Assembly: GCA_022703115.1 (NCBI GenBank)
Contig: JAKLEK010000084.1
Coordinates: 1-6,442, forward strand
Source: Elusimicrobiota bacterium
GTDB lineage: Bacteria; Elusimicrobiota; Elusimicrobia; Elusimicrobiales; UBA9959
Reading direction: 5' to 3'
DNA: 6,442 bases
Each line of letters begins with the position of its first letter. Position 1 is the stretch's first letter. Below are positions 1 to 6,142 of the stretch, one piece after another. A program made the position numbers and the translations under genes. The notes under the pieces were generated by a model. That model was not told where the DNA came from. It saw nothing but the letters and a program-made list of their open reading frames with translations, and did no database searches.

Positions 1-286
1 TTCTGTTAGATTTAAGGATGTTCCTCACTTGGAGCGGGAGGCAGGGGAACCGGAAAAGCGGAAGCGTCCGGAGGCCGGGTGGACTACGCTATCCTGTCGT
101 ATGTTGGTGGACACAACCCGCATACGGAGCTGTGTACGCGGCCGTCTGAGGCGCATAGCGCTTGAAACGGCACTGGCATAGCCTTGACGCCGGTTCCGCG
201 TTCCAGGCCCCTGGCAGGACCCGCGAACCCTAGTTGCGGAAGACCGCGGACCCTGAGCTGTGGGGCAACGTTGGAAGTAGTTGGGT
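1..286. other. Gene-free stretch with many potential hairpins; possible 3' part of a plus-strand RNA
   Basis: No convincing coding region is visible. Two plus-strand frames are open from the left edge, to a TAG at 179-181 and a TGA at 147-149, but neither resembles a family I know and their third codon positions lack the strong G/C bias of the other genes here. The stretch is rich in short inverted repeats: GCGG-AAGA-CCGC near 236-247, GCGCATAGCGC near 151-161, CGTATG...CATACG near 99-126, and CCGGA...TCCGG near 50-72. It runs directly into a strong terminator with a plus-strand T run, so a plus-strand transcript probably ends here. I looked for conserved tmRNA, RNase P, SRP, 5S and 6S signatures and found none. 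It may be an unrecognised structured RNA, a 3' untranslated region or the tail of a gene starting off-window. Confidence 0.3.
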
Positions 287-333
287 AAAAAAACCGAGGA
301 GCCGGTCGGAAGGGACGGGCTCCTCGGTTTTTT
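287..333. terminator. Strong bidirectional intrinsic terminator
   Basis: A 10-bp perfect G/C-rich stem (294-303 with 318-327) is extended by six A-T pairs. An A7 run lies on the left and a T6 run on the right, so the hairpin ends in a U tract on either strand. The 14-base apical loop may hold a further 3-bp GTC/GAC helix. It lies 12 bases beyond the amidase stop codon and probably terminates that gene on the minus strand, and any transcript arriving from the left on the plus strand. Confidence 0.85.
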
Positions 334-345
334 CAGCGCCGGGGT

Positions 346-1053
346 TTACCAGGGGGATGAGAGCTGCACGTCCGGCATGTACGCTTCGCCCCCGGTCGCG
401 GCCGCGGTATAATCGCGATACACCAGGGGTTCGGACTTGGGGTCGCTGAATATCCGCGCGAAAAGCTCGCCCTGCAGGGCCACCAGCTTGTCACCGGGAC
501 ACAGGGTCGCGTAGGTTTCCCGGTGGAGTATGAAAGCCCTCCGCTTGGGATCGGGGTCGCCCTGGCGCTTCGCGCTCTGGGCTATGCCCGGATATTTGTC
601 CTTCAGGTATTTCACCAGGTTCACGAACGCTTCCTGGGATTCCCGTGTGGGAGTATCGTTCATGTAATTACCCATGAAGCAGATGCCGATATTGCCGTAG
701 TTGTCGTTCAGCGCGTGGGTGCCCAGCTTATCGTCGGGTATCCCCTGGAACACGTCCCCCTGCGGGGATATGATGTAGTGGTAAGCGGTATCGGTCCCCC
801 AGGTCATCACTTCCTTCTGTATCTTGCGCATCTCGGTCTTGGCGGCCTCGAGGTTCGCCGGATAGGCCATAGCGGTATGATGGAGCGTGAACTTTACTAT
901 CGTCCCGGCCGAGGTGTATGAGTTGGGATTGACCCACTGCGCTCCCCACTGCTCCCTGGTCACCAGATTGAAAGGCAGCTTATCTTCGGCAAAAGAAGAA
1001 GCCGGTATCGTCAGCAACGCCGCGTACATGAACAAAGCTCTCACCGCTTTCAT
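346..1053 (-). CDS. Secreted N-acetylmuramoyl-L-alanine amidase (Amidase_2/PGRP family)
   Basis: The 235-residue product should cleave the amide bond between N-acetylmuramic acid and L-alanine in peptidoglycan, outside the inner membrane. Residues 1-22 form a signal peptide: MKAVR start, hydrophobic core, and probable cleavage after SFA. The zinc amidase domain spans about 29-203. It opens with LVTREQWGA. The zinc ligands appear to be His58 or His59 in FTLHHTA, His177 in ILHRE and Cys185 in TLCPGD. Tyr91 in AYHY matches the family's catalytic tyrosine, and GTHA and GNIGICFMGNY are further family motifs. A tail of about 30 residues follows with no known domain. The ATG at 1053 is chosen because GGAGGG lies 3 bases upstream and the signal peptide begins there; the same frame extends to 1167, but that would bury the signal peptide. 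It has its own promoter and terminator. Wall recycling, remodelling or attack on competitors are all possible roles. Confidence 0.9.
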   Translation of the reverse strand: MKAVRALFMYAALLTIPASSFAEDKLPFNLVTREQWGAQWVNPNSYTSAGTIVKFTLHHTAMAYPANLEAAKTEMRKIQKEVMTWGTDTAYHYIISPQGDVFQGIPDDKLGTHALNDNYGNIGICFMGNYMNDTPTRESQEAFVNLVKYLKDKYPGIAQSAKRQGDPDPKRRAFILHRETYATLCPGDKLVALQGELFARIFSDPKSEPLVYRDYTAAATGGEAYMPDVQLSSPW

Positions 1054-1092
1054 ATACCCTCCGCCAAAATCGTAATAATCGCCTGCCTCATG

Positions 1093-1122
1093 ATTATAGT
1101 ATATTACCCGCTTTTGACTTAA
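1093..1122 (-). promoter_or_regulatory. Probable promoter of the amidase gene
   Basis: On the minus strand a perfect TATAAT lies at 1098-1093. A weak -35 (TTAAGT, 3 of 6 matches to TTGACA) lies 18 bases upstream at 1122-1117. Transcription would start near 1086, giving a leader of about 33 bases that contains the GGAGGG ribosome-binding site. The box sits in a local AT-rich patch. Confidence 0.55.
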
Positions 1123-1202
1123 AGCATGGGCCCAAGGGCCTATGCGGTACTGGGCCTTTGCTCCCATTGAGCCCTTTCCAGGATCGGCCTGTTGCGTCTG
1201 GC

Positions 1203-2342
1203 TTACGCACGCCAGCGCGATATCCGGCGGATGGCCTTATCCAGCGTTTCCTGGCGTTTATCGAAACAGAACCGGACTATGGGGCAAGGCGCCGGTTCCG
1301 GGTGGAAGGCGCCTACAGGTATAGCGGCAACGCCCGCCTCCTTCACCATCCGCTCGCAGAATTCCGCGCCGTCTCCCCCCGGTCCCAGGTCCACGTTCAG
1401 GAAATACGTGGCGCGTCCCGGCAGGACCTTCAGCCCCGCTTCCGTGAGCCCGGAAGCCAGTCTCGATCGCGAGCGGCGCAGGCGGTCTTTCAGCCCTGAA
1501 AAATAGAAGTCCCCCATCCCAAGTCCGTGAGCCACAGCTGACTGCAGATTCGGAGGGGTCGCGAAAGTAAGATACTGGTGCGCCTTGGAGAGGACCCGCA
1601 TAAGTTCCGGGCAAGCGCAGACGAAGCCGACCTTCCAGCCGGTAAGCGAGAAGATCTTCCCCGCCGAGCCTATCTTGACGCAGCGGTCATGGAGTCCCGG
1701 CAACGAAATGAGCGGAACGTGCGCCGGCCCTTCGAAAACCGTGTGCTCCCATACCTCGTCGCAGACCGCCACCGCGCCGCTCTCCCTCACCAGGGAGCCG
1801 AGGAGCTCCACATCGCCGCGGCAGGCGGCGCAGCCGCCTGGATTCAGCGGATCGTTGAACAGCACAACTTTCGTTCTGCGGGAAAAAGCGCGGCGCAGTT
1901 CGGCCGGGTCGAACCGCCATTCCGGAGTCCGCAGACGTACGAATCGCGGAACGCCGCCGGCTCTCAGCACCAGGGGAAGATAGGCGTCGTACATAGGCTC
2001 GAACAATATCGCCTCGTCACCGGGTTCCAGCAGCGCCATGAGCGCGCAGGCCAGCGCCTCTGTGGCCCCGGACGTGACCATGACCTCGCTTTCCCAGTCC
2101 AGCTCCATTCCCTGAAAACGCCTGTAATGAGCGGCGACGGCGCGCCTCAGCTCCGGCAGCCCCAGCATCGGCGGATACTGGTTCCACCCTGAGAGCAGGC
2201 CCTCGGCGGCCTTGCGGCGCACCTCCTCAGGTCCGGGGTCGTCAGGGAACCCCTGTCCGAGGTTGACGGCGTCGTGCATCAGCGCCAACCGGGACATCGT
2301 TTCGAATACCGTGGTCTTTGTTCCGGAAAAAACCCTGTTCAT
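1203..2342 (-). CDS. PLP-dependent class I/II aminotransferase, YbdL / kynurenine aminotransferase-like
   Basis: The 379-residue cytoplasmic enzyme should transfer an amino group between an amino acid and a 2-oxo acid using pyridoxal phosphate. It is full length for fold-type I aminotransferases. The start, with VFETMSRLA and AVNLGQGFPDDPGP (residues 12-38), is typical of the group with kynurenine aminotransferase, methionine aminotransferase YbdL and DapC-like enzymes. Other motifs are TSGATEAL (90-97), FNDPLNPGG (162-170, a variant of NxPxNPTG with Gly for Thr), CDEVWEHTVFEG (194-205) with Asp195 for the PLP ring nitrogen, SAGKIFSLTGWKVG (226-239) with Lys229 as the PLP-binding lysine, HQYLTFATPPNLQSA (255-269), and VRFCF with Arg357 for the substrate carboxylate. 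The exact substrate cannot be told from sequence. GGGGAG lies 5 bases before the ATG. Just upstream, a terminator overlapping an alternative hairpin suggests attenuation. No clear terminator follows the stop. Confidence 0.9.
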   Translation of the reverse strand: MNRVFSGTKTTVFETMSRLALMHDAVNLGQGFPDDPGPEEVRRKAAEGLLSGWNQYPPMLGLPELRRAVAAHYRRFQGMELDWESEVMVTSGATEALACALMALLEPGDEAILFEPMYDAYLPLVLRAGGVPRFVRLRTPEWRFDPAELRRAFSRRTKVVLFNDPLNPGGCAACRGDVELLGSLVRESGAVAVCDEVWEHTVFEGPAHVPLISLPGLHDRCVKIGSAGKIFSLTGWKVGFVCACPELMRVLSKAHQYLTFATPPNLQSAVAHGLGMGDFYFSGLKDRLRRSRSRLASGLTEAGLKVLPGRATYFLNVDLGPGGDGAEFCERMVKEAGVAAIPVGAFHPEPAPCPIVRFCFDKRQETLDKAIRRISRWRA

Positions 2343-2366
2343 CCCGTCTCCCCGCCGGAGGGAAAT

Positions 2367-2400
2367 AAAAAAACCCAGCCGGCTAGAATGGCCGGCGGGG
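2367..2400 (-). terminator. Intrinsic terminator in the aminotransferase leader (attenuator candidate)
   Basis: Read on the minus strand, a G/C-rich stem (2400-2391 with 2383-2374, one mismatch, 7-base loop) is followed by seven uninterrupted T residues (2373-2367). It ends only 24 bases before the aminotransferase ATG and lies about 133 bases beyond the CYTH stop codon. The termination signal itself is clear. Whether it ends the CYTH transcript, conditionally ends the aminotransferase leader, or does both is inference. Confidence 0.8.
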
Positions 2401-2413
2401 CTTCCCGCCAGCC
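2390..2413 (-). promoter_or_regulatory. Alternative hairpin that would act as an antiterminator
   Basis: On the minus strand, bases 2413-2404 can pair with 2399-2390 as a 10-bp stem containing one G-U pair and a 4-base loop. This consumes almost the whole first arm of the terminator stem (2391-2400), so the two structures exclude each other, as in attenuators and transcriptional riboswitches. Both arms are GC-rich, so chance complementarity is possible. I do not recognise a known ligand-binding aptamer or leader peptide upstream. Confidence 0.4.
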
Positions 2414-2472
2414 GCTTTAGGTCCCTGTCGAGGCCGGGGCCAATTTGGACGTTAAAGTCCCGCCTGAAAAAT

Positions 2473-2481
2473 ATTATATCA
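2473..2481 (-). promoter_or_regulatory. Extended -10 promoter for the aminotransferase leader
   Basis: The minus strand reads TGATATAAT at 2481-2473: a perfect -10 preceded by the TG of an extended -10 element, which can compensate for the absent -35. Transcription would start near 2466, about 124 bases before the aminotransferase ATG. The leader would then contain both the alternative hairpin and the terminator. It lies in an AT-rich patch just past the CYTH stop. Confidence 0.55.
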
Positions 2482-2533
2482 AAATCGTTCCCGCGTCCCG
2501 TCGGACGGAGCGTGCGGGCGGCAACCGTCCGCG

Positions 2534-3032
2534 CTACAGCATATCCGCGTACGCGCCGGGAACAAGGTCGGCTTGGGCGATGCCGAGGCTTTCCATCATC
2601 TCTTTGGCTATAGCCTCCCCCTCGGCCTCGGTCTGCCCGGGGCCTAGTACCACTTCCAGCTCCAGGAACCGGCCCAGTCCCTCCACTTCGTCGAAGTGTA
2701 TCCGGGTCCGCCCGGAGAGGAACAGGCGGCGCTTTTTCCTTACGGTTTTGGATGCGCCGAGGGCGGATTCCAGCAGCGCTTTTGCCGCGGCCGGGTCCGG
2801 CGCCGGAGAGATGAAGTAGACCGAGCGTTTCGGCCCATTGAGGTCCGGACGCCGGTAGTAGATCAACTGGCCGCCTTCTCCGGACGTTTCCCGCAGCTTC
2901 AGCCTGCCCTCAGGGCAATTGAAGAAAGTGTCGGTCTGGATAAGTTCCGTGTGCGCGCCGAATCTGGATACGGCGGCGGAACTGCCCGTCCCAATCCGAG
3001 GCTCTGGCCTTTATCTCTATATTCGAAGGCAT
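2534..3032 (-). CDS. CYTH-domain protein (thiamine triphosphatase / class IV adenylate cyclase family), split by an apparent one-base frameshift
   Basis: CYTH proteins form a tunnel-shaped fold that binds triphosphorylated substrates with divalent metal; members include thiamine triphosphatases, tripolyphosphatases and CyaB cyclases. The N-terminal part starts with ATG at 3032 and reads MPSNIEIKARASDWDGQF, the family's opening strand with a degenerate ExExK motif (NxExK). The rest lies in another frame, open from 3010 down to the stop at 2534. It reads RFGAHTELIQTDTFF, EGRLKLRE, LIYYRRPD, VRKKRRLF and RIHFDEVEGLGRFLELEVV, all family features. Deleting one base near 2978 joins them into a 165-residue protein of normal length. 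The downstream frame alone could start only at a TTG (2866) and would lack essential strands. A GGAGG lies 3 bases before the ATG. The gene starts 38 bases after the receptor stop, so the two are probably co-transcribed. It may be a recent pseudogene, a sequencing error or, less likely, programmed frameshifting. Confidence 0.8.
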
Positions 3033-3070
3033 ATTCCTCCCTCTCGCTCTCCGGCTTTGCCTCCTACGCG

Positions 3071-5122
3071 TCAGAACTCGGCCTCGAGGGTCGCGGTAAC
3101 GGTCCTTCCCGGCGCCATGTCGGTCAGGCTTTCCGTATAGCGTTCGTCCAGGACGTTGTCCGCTCTGATCCTCGCGGAGATGGTTTTGGTAAGGCGCCGC
3201 GACGCGGAGAGCGAGAGCGTTCCGTAGGCGCCGAGACCGGCCGTGTTGGCGTCGTCGGCGTACTGGCGCGACTTATACCGCCATTCCGCTCCGGCGGTGG
3301 ATGTCCCCGACCTGTATTCCATCCCCAGCGACAGGAGATGCCGCGGGGCATAGGTAAGGATCTTTCTCTGGAGGGCCGTGTTGTACGTGAACCGCAGGAT
3401 CCTGGACTCGGACCAGCCGTAGGAGGCTGAGACGGTGACCGGCCCGAAGACCGACCTTAACGGCACCTCCGCGCCGTATATCTTTACGCGGCTCACGTTC
3501 CACTTTTTATAGACGGGCGTGGAAGTCCCGTTTATCAGTATGGTGTCTCCGGTGTTTATCTCGTATATGAAGTCCTCCCCCAGCGAAACGTACGCGCCGG
3601 GGTCCAGATACACGCCCTTGGCCGGGTTCATCCTGAAGCCGGTTTCCGCGGTCCCCACCTTTTCAGGACGCAGGCGCGGGTTGGCCATGGTGAACCGCGC
3701 CGCCGAGCCGGAACCCCGCATGAGCGACAGGCACATATCCTCCAGAGGCGGGGCCCTGAAGCTCCTTCCGTACGACACGTACTGAGAGAATCCCTCCGCG
3801 TAGTCCCAGCCGGCCGAGATCTTGGGCGAGAAGTTCTCCCACCGGTGCGTATCCAGCGGGCCGTTCGCCGGCCCCCAGCCCGGAGAGGTGTTGCTGTAAT
3901 AACCGTTATGAAAATAGGCGTTGTCGTAGCGGAGCCCGGCCTGCAGCCTGACCCCTGATACTTCCTTCACGACCTGCGCGTACGGGGCGAATATGTCCAT
4001 CCTGCCCTGGTCCCGCGCGTAGGAAAGCGATGGTCGGGTCTGAAGATCTGCGGCGTCCACCATGCCGCGCCTGTAATCCAGGCCGAACGTGGGATCGAAC
4101 CCAGCCGGTCCGCGCAGGGAGAGCGAGGTTTGCGCTCCGGCGTCCGCGCGTATCCCGTGCGTGTCCGCTCTGTAGTAGGAGGCGCCCCTGAAATATTCGT
4201 TCAGACGGAAATAATCTTCGCGCTGGTAGTTGGCCGCGGCCTGCCAGGCGATCCCGTTGCGTTCGCCGCTCCAGGCCGCCCGGCCGGAATGCGTGCGGAA
4301 GGTCCGGCTGACCCCGTCGGCCGTCAGGATGCGAGAGCCCTCGCCCCGCAGTCCGTCGTTATGCGAATACTGGAGCCGCAGTTTCCCAGCGTCTCCGAGG
4401 TCTATGGTGGAATCCATCGCGGCGGTTCTCTCACGGACGTATTTTTTCGCTGTATAAGGGTCGCGCAGCGCTTTGGGGGCGGAGATGTAGCCGCTGCTGG
4501 TGAGGTATCCGCCGGAAATGGAGAGCGACAATTTTCCGGCTTTTATCCCGGCTTCGCCTCTATAGTCGAAGGTGCGGTAGGTGCCGTAGGATGCGGAGAC
4601 CGAGGGGCCGGAAGGCGTCCGGGTTATAACGTTGACCACTCCGCCGGCGGCTCCGGCCCCGTAGAGAGACGAGGCCGGGCCCTTGAAGACCTCTATCCTG
4701 TCTACTTGGGCGTAGGAGAGGCGGTTCCAGTTCACCGCGCCGGTGGCGCCGGTGTTGATCGGCGCACCATCCAGAAGGATCAGGGTCCGGCCCTGTTCTC
4801 CGCCGGGCAGGCCGCGCATGGTGAGGACCGATGCGAACGAGTAGATGCCGTTGTTACGGGAGGAGGAGAGGCCGGGCGAGGCGGCGGAGAGTTTTTCGTC
4901 AAGCGAGGCGCCGGGGAGCGAACCTAGCTCGCCGCCGGTGACCACCTCGATCCGGCCGGGCGTGTCGGCGATGGACCTTTCCCCTCTGGCCGGGGTTACG
5001 GCGATGGTCATGCTGAGGTCGGCGGCACGAGCCACCGGACTTGCGGACGGGCAGCAGAGAGACGCGGCGGCCAGGGCCAGGCGGGCGAGCCTTGCGCGGC
5101 CGTATGCGGGAGGTGTTCCCAT
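3071..5122 (-). CDS. TonB-dependent outer-membrane receptor
   Basis: The 683-residue product is a ligand-gated outer-membrane transporter powered by TonB-ExbB-ExbD, of the type that imports siderophores, cobalamin or similar scarce nutrients. A signal peptide covers about residues 1-33 (arginine-rich start, LALAAASLCC core, ARA cleavage site). MTIAVTP (38-44) resembles a TonB box. The plug domain follows at about 50-170, with RTLILLDGAPIN (112-123) and VDRIEVFKGPASSLYGAGAA (140-159). The remainder is the 22-strand type beta-barrel. The protein ends in a strand with a terminal Phe (TLEAEF), the usual signal for insertion by the BAM complex, and NVLDERYTES just before it is typical. Length is normal. 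The ligand cannot be inferred: no cobalamin riboswitch or clear Fur box is visible, and no transport partners are nearby. No ribosome-binding site precedes the ATG, and a TATAAT sits 9 bases upstream, so the message may be leaderless. Confidence 0.93.
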   Translation of the reverse strand: MGTPPAYGRARLARLALAAASLCCPSASPVARAADLSMTIAVTPARGERSIADTPGRIEVVTGGELGSLPGASLDEKLSAASPGLSSSRNNGIYSFASVLTMRGLPGGEQGRTLILLDGAPINTGATGAVNWNRLSYAQVDRIEVFKGPASSLYGAGAAGGVVNVITRTPSGPSVSASYGTYRTFDYRGEAGIKAGKLSLSISGGYLTSSGYISAPKALRDPYTAKKYVRERTAAMDSTIDLGDAGKLRLQYSHNDGLRGEGSRILTADGVSRTFRTHSGRAAWSGERNGIAWQAAANYQREDYFRLNEYFRGASYYRADTHGIRADAGAQTSLSLRGPAGFDPTFGLDYRRGMVDAADLQTRPSLSYARDQGRMDIFAPYAQVVKEVSGVRLQAGLRYDNAYFHNGYYSNTSPGWGPANGPLDTHRWENFSPKISAGWDYAEGFSQYVSYGRSFRAPPLEDMCLSLMRGSGSAARFTMANPRLRPEKVGTAETGFRMNPAKGVYLDPGAYVSLGEDFIYEINTGDTILINGTSTPVYKKWNVSRVKIYGAEVPLRSVFGPVTVSASYGWSESRILRFTYNTALQRKILTYAPRHLLSLGMEYRSGTSTAGAEWRYKSRQYADDANTAGLGAYGTLSLSASRRLTKTISARIRADNVLDERYTESLTDMAPGRTVTATLEAEF

Positions 5123-5131
5123 AACGGATTT

Positions 5132-5137
5132 ATTATA
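5132..5137 (-). promoter_or_regulatory. -10 element of the TonB receptor gene, consistent with a leaderless transcript
   Basis: The minus strand carries a perfect TATAAT at 5137-5132 with only nine bases before the ATG at 5122. Transcription starting about seven bases after the box would begin within 2-3 bases of the start codon. No -35 hexamer is recognisable at 16-18 bases spacing. The only alternative start nearby (a GTG inside the signal peptide) would destroy the signal sequence. Confidence 0.5.
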
Positions 5138-5156
5138 GCGTTTTGTCCGGCCGGGG

Positions 5157-5212
5157 GGTCAGGCCTGAAAGACGAAAGCCGGGACCGTCTTGTGACGATC
5201 CCGGCTTTTGTG
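5157..5212 (-). repeat. Hairpin repeat, copy 1: probable terminator of the acetyltransferase gene
   Basis: A 15-bp stem (5175-5189 with 5194-5208) has a 4-base loop and a single C/A mismatch on the plus strand, which becomes a G-U pair in a minus-strand transcript. That favours function in minus-strand RNA. It lies 56 bases beyond the stop of the GNAT-like gene and is followed on the minus strand by a short, interrupted T-rich tail. The same sequence recurs at 6141-6195 with 47 of 56 positions identical, including the flanking GGTCAG and CCTGAAA bases. Confidence 0.7.
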
Positions 5213-5267
5213 CTTATCGATTAAGCATGTTTCGCAACTGGTGGTAATATCCGATCCAGGATGAGAT

Positions 5268-5978
5268 CTACATTTTCTCAAAAAAAACACGTACAGGCCT
5301 GAATCCCATTTTCAAGAACCACTTCTGTGACCTTATATTGACGGCATTAACGCTTGCGCCAATATATTTTGAACTGTTTTTAATCAGCCAGGAGCGAACC
5401 AGAGAATGCGCATAACGTCGCGCATCTTCAGGAAGTTTGTTGTCTATCCATATCCAGGTTACCCAGTGCAACGGTTTAGGAAGTGAGGTCGCATGAACGA
5501 TCTTCATTAGGCTTACCATTCCTGCGCATTTATTCTTGTAGATAATGGCGACACTTTTCACTTTTTTTAAATTAGTTAAGTATTTTTTTGTTTCGGCCGC
5601 GTGGTTCGGAGATAGGTATTGTTTATATCGCGCCAGGAAATACTTACCGTGGGACCAGATCGTCATTTTCTTAATTTCTTCCAAGCTCTTAAAAGGCTGT
5701 AGTTTTAAAGTTCTAAGGGGTTCGGGGGCACGGAATGAATGGATCCGGTTTTTCGGAGATAAATAATTCAGCCGGCAGGAATACTTATCGGTAGAAACAA
5801 TTGTTTTTATCGGCTGCTTGGTGCGTGTATCTTTGGCTGAAAGATTAAAGAACAAATAACTTTTATCTTCCGGCCACTTAAGGTTAGAAATCAGGCCATC
5901 CTTAAGCATTTTGATGTCCGGAAGGTTATAAATGATTGAAGTTTCGGTAACTTCAACCTGTTTTATGTTCTTGGTCAT
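5268..5978 (-). CDS. GNAT-like N-acetyltransferase with an uncharacterised N-terminal region
   Basis: The 236-residue protein has a C-terminal half resembling a GNAT acetyltransferase fold (about 90-236). SVAIIYKNKCAGMVSLMKI (142-160) matches the central strand pair, HWVTWIWID (171-179) the strand before the acetyl-CoA loop, and SVNAVNIRSQKWFLKMGF (209-226) the typical C-terminal motif in which an Asn-containing strand leads to a helix and MGF. The usual glycine-rich acetyl-CoA loop (Q/RxxGxG/A) is degenerate here (LPEDARRYAHSLV), so activity is uncertain. Residues 1-90 are lysine-rich, with no signal peptide or domain I recognise. The ATG at 5978 is preceded by AGGA at 6 bases; a TTG at 5993 in the same frame is also possible. 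The gene is clearly more AT-rich (about 43-47% GC in sampled lines) than its neighbours and is bracketed by hairpin repeats next to a tRNA, which suggests acquisition from elsewhere. The substrate is unknown. Confidence 0.7.
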   Translation of the reverse strand: MTKNIKQVEVTETSIIYNLPDIKMLKDGLISNLKWPEDKSYLFFNLSAKDTRTKQPIKTIVSTDKYSCRLNYLSPKNRIHSFRAPEPLRTLKLQPFKSLEEIKKMTIWSHGKYFLARYKQYLSPNHAAETKKYLTNLKKVKSVAIIYKNKCAGMVSLMKIVHATSLPKPLHWVTWIWIDNKLPEDARRYAHSLVRSWLIKNSSKYIGASVNAVNIRSQKWFLKMGFRPVRVFFEKM

Positions 5979-6091
5979 GCTTAATCCTATCAATTTCCCC
6001 TTCCGTTTATAAGTCTATCAGAGCCATGTCTGGATTGCAAGATAAACTACTATACGTCTAGAGTTCGGGTCATAAGGGCTGGACGGGCGCA

Positions 6092-6142
6092 GTGTCATTC
6101 AGCCGATGTCTGAACGACACCCGAACCAGGGAAGTGGTTCGG
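6092..6142. other. Two adjacent hairpins upstream of the acetyltransferase gene
   Basis: The first has an 11-base stem (6092-6102 with 6110-6120) whose single plus-strand A/C mismatch is a G-U pair on the minus strand. The second is a perfect 8-bp stem (6121-6128 with 6135-6142, 6-base loop). They abut each other and the terminator repeat of the tRNA. Bases 6119-6126 can instead pair perfectly with 6063-6070, so alternative folds exist. The function is unknown: a leader of the acetyltransferase transcript, backup termination after the tRNA, or a recombination site. Confidence 0.45.

Noticed and set aside
234..449. Plus-strand open frame of 71 codons
   Set aside because: It runs through the bidirectional terminator and into the antisense of the amidase gene, and its translation is low-complexity and arginine-rich.
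1128..1157. Possible terminator after the aminotransferase gene (GGCCCA...TGGGCC)
   Set aside because: The stem is short, the loop is 16 bases and no clear U tract follows on the minus strand.
1054..1167. Upstream ATG extension of the amidase gene to 1167
   Set aside because: It would place 38 residues before the signal peptide and start upstream of the likely promoter; the ATG at 1053 has a strong ribosome-binding site.
2462..2470. Third occurrence of GCCTGAAA as another copy of the hairpin repeat
   Set aside because: Only eight bases match and no related stem follows, so this is probably chance.
2534..2866. CYTH gene starting at TTG 2866 as a complete short protein
   Set aside because: Conserved family sequence continues upstream of the TTG in the same frame and then in a second frame, so this start merely reflects the frameshift.
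4130..4927. Long plus-strand open frame (265 codons) opposite the TonB receptor gene
   Set aside because: It lies wholly antisense to a well-supported gene, shows no family motifs, and is expected from GC-rich codon usage on the other strand. The same applies to frames at 2696-3430 and 1578-2192.
5123..5267. Cobalamin riboswitch or Fur box upstream of the TonB receptor
   Set aside because: The spacer holds only the hairpin repeat and the -10 box; no B12-box-like motif or clear Fur palindrome is visible.
5979..5993. TTG start for the acetyltransferase gene
   Set aside because: The in-frame ATG at 5978 has AGGA at good spacing. The TTG remains possible, with GGAAGG upstream, but is less usual.
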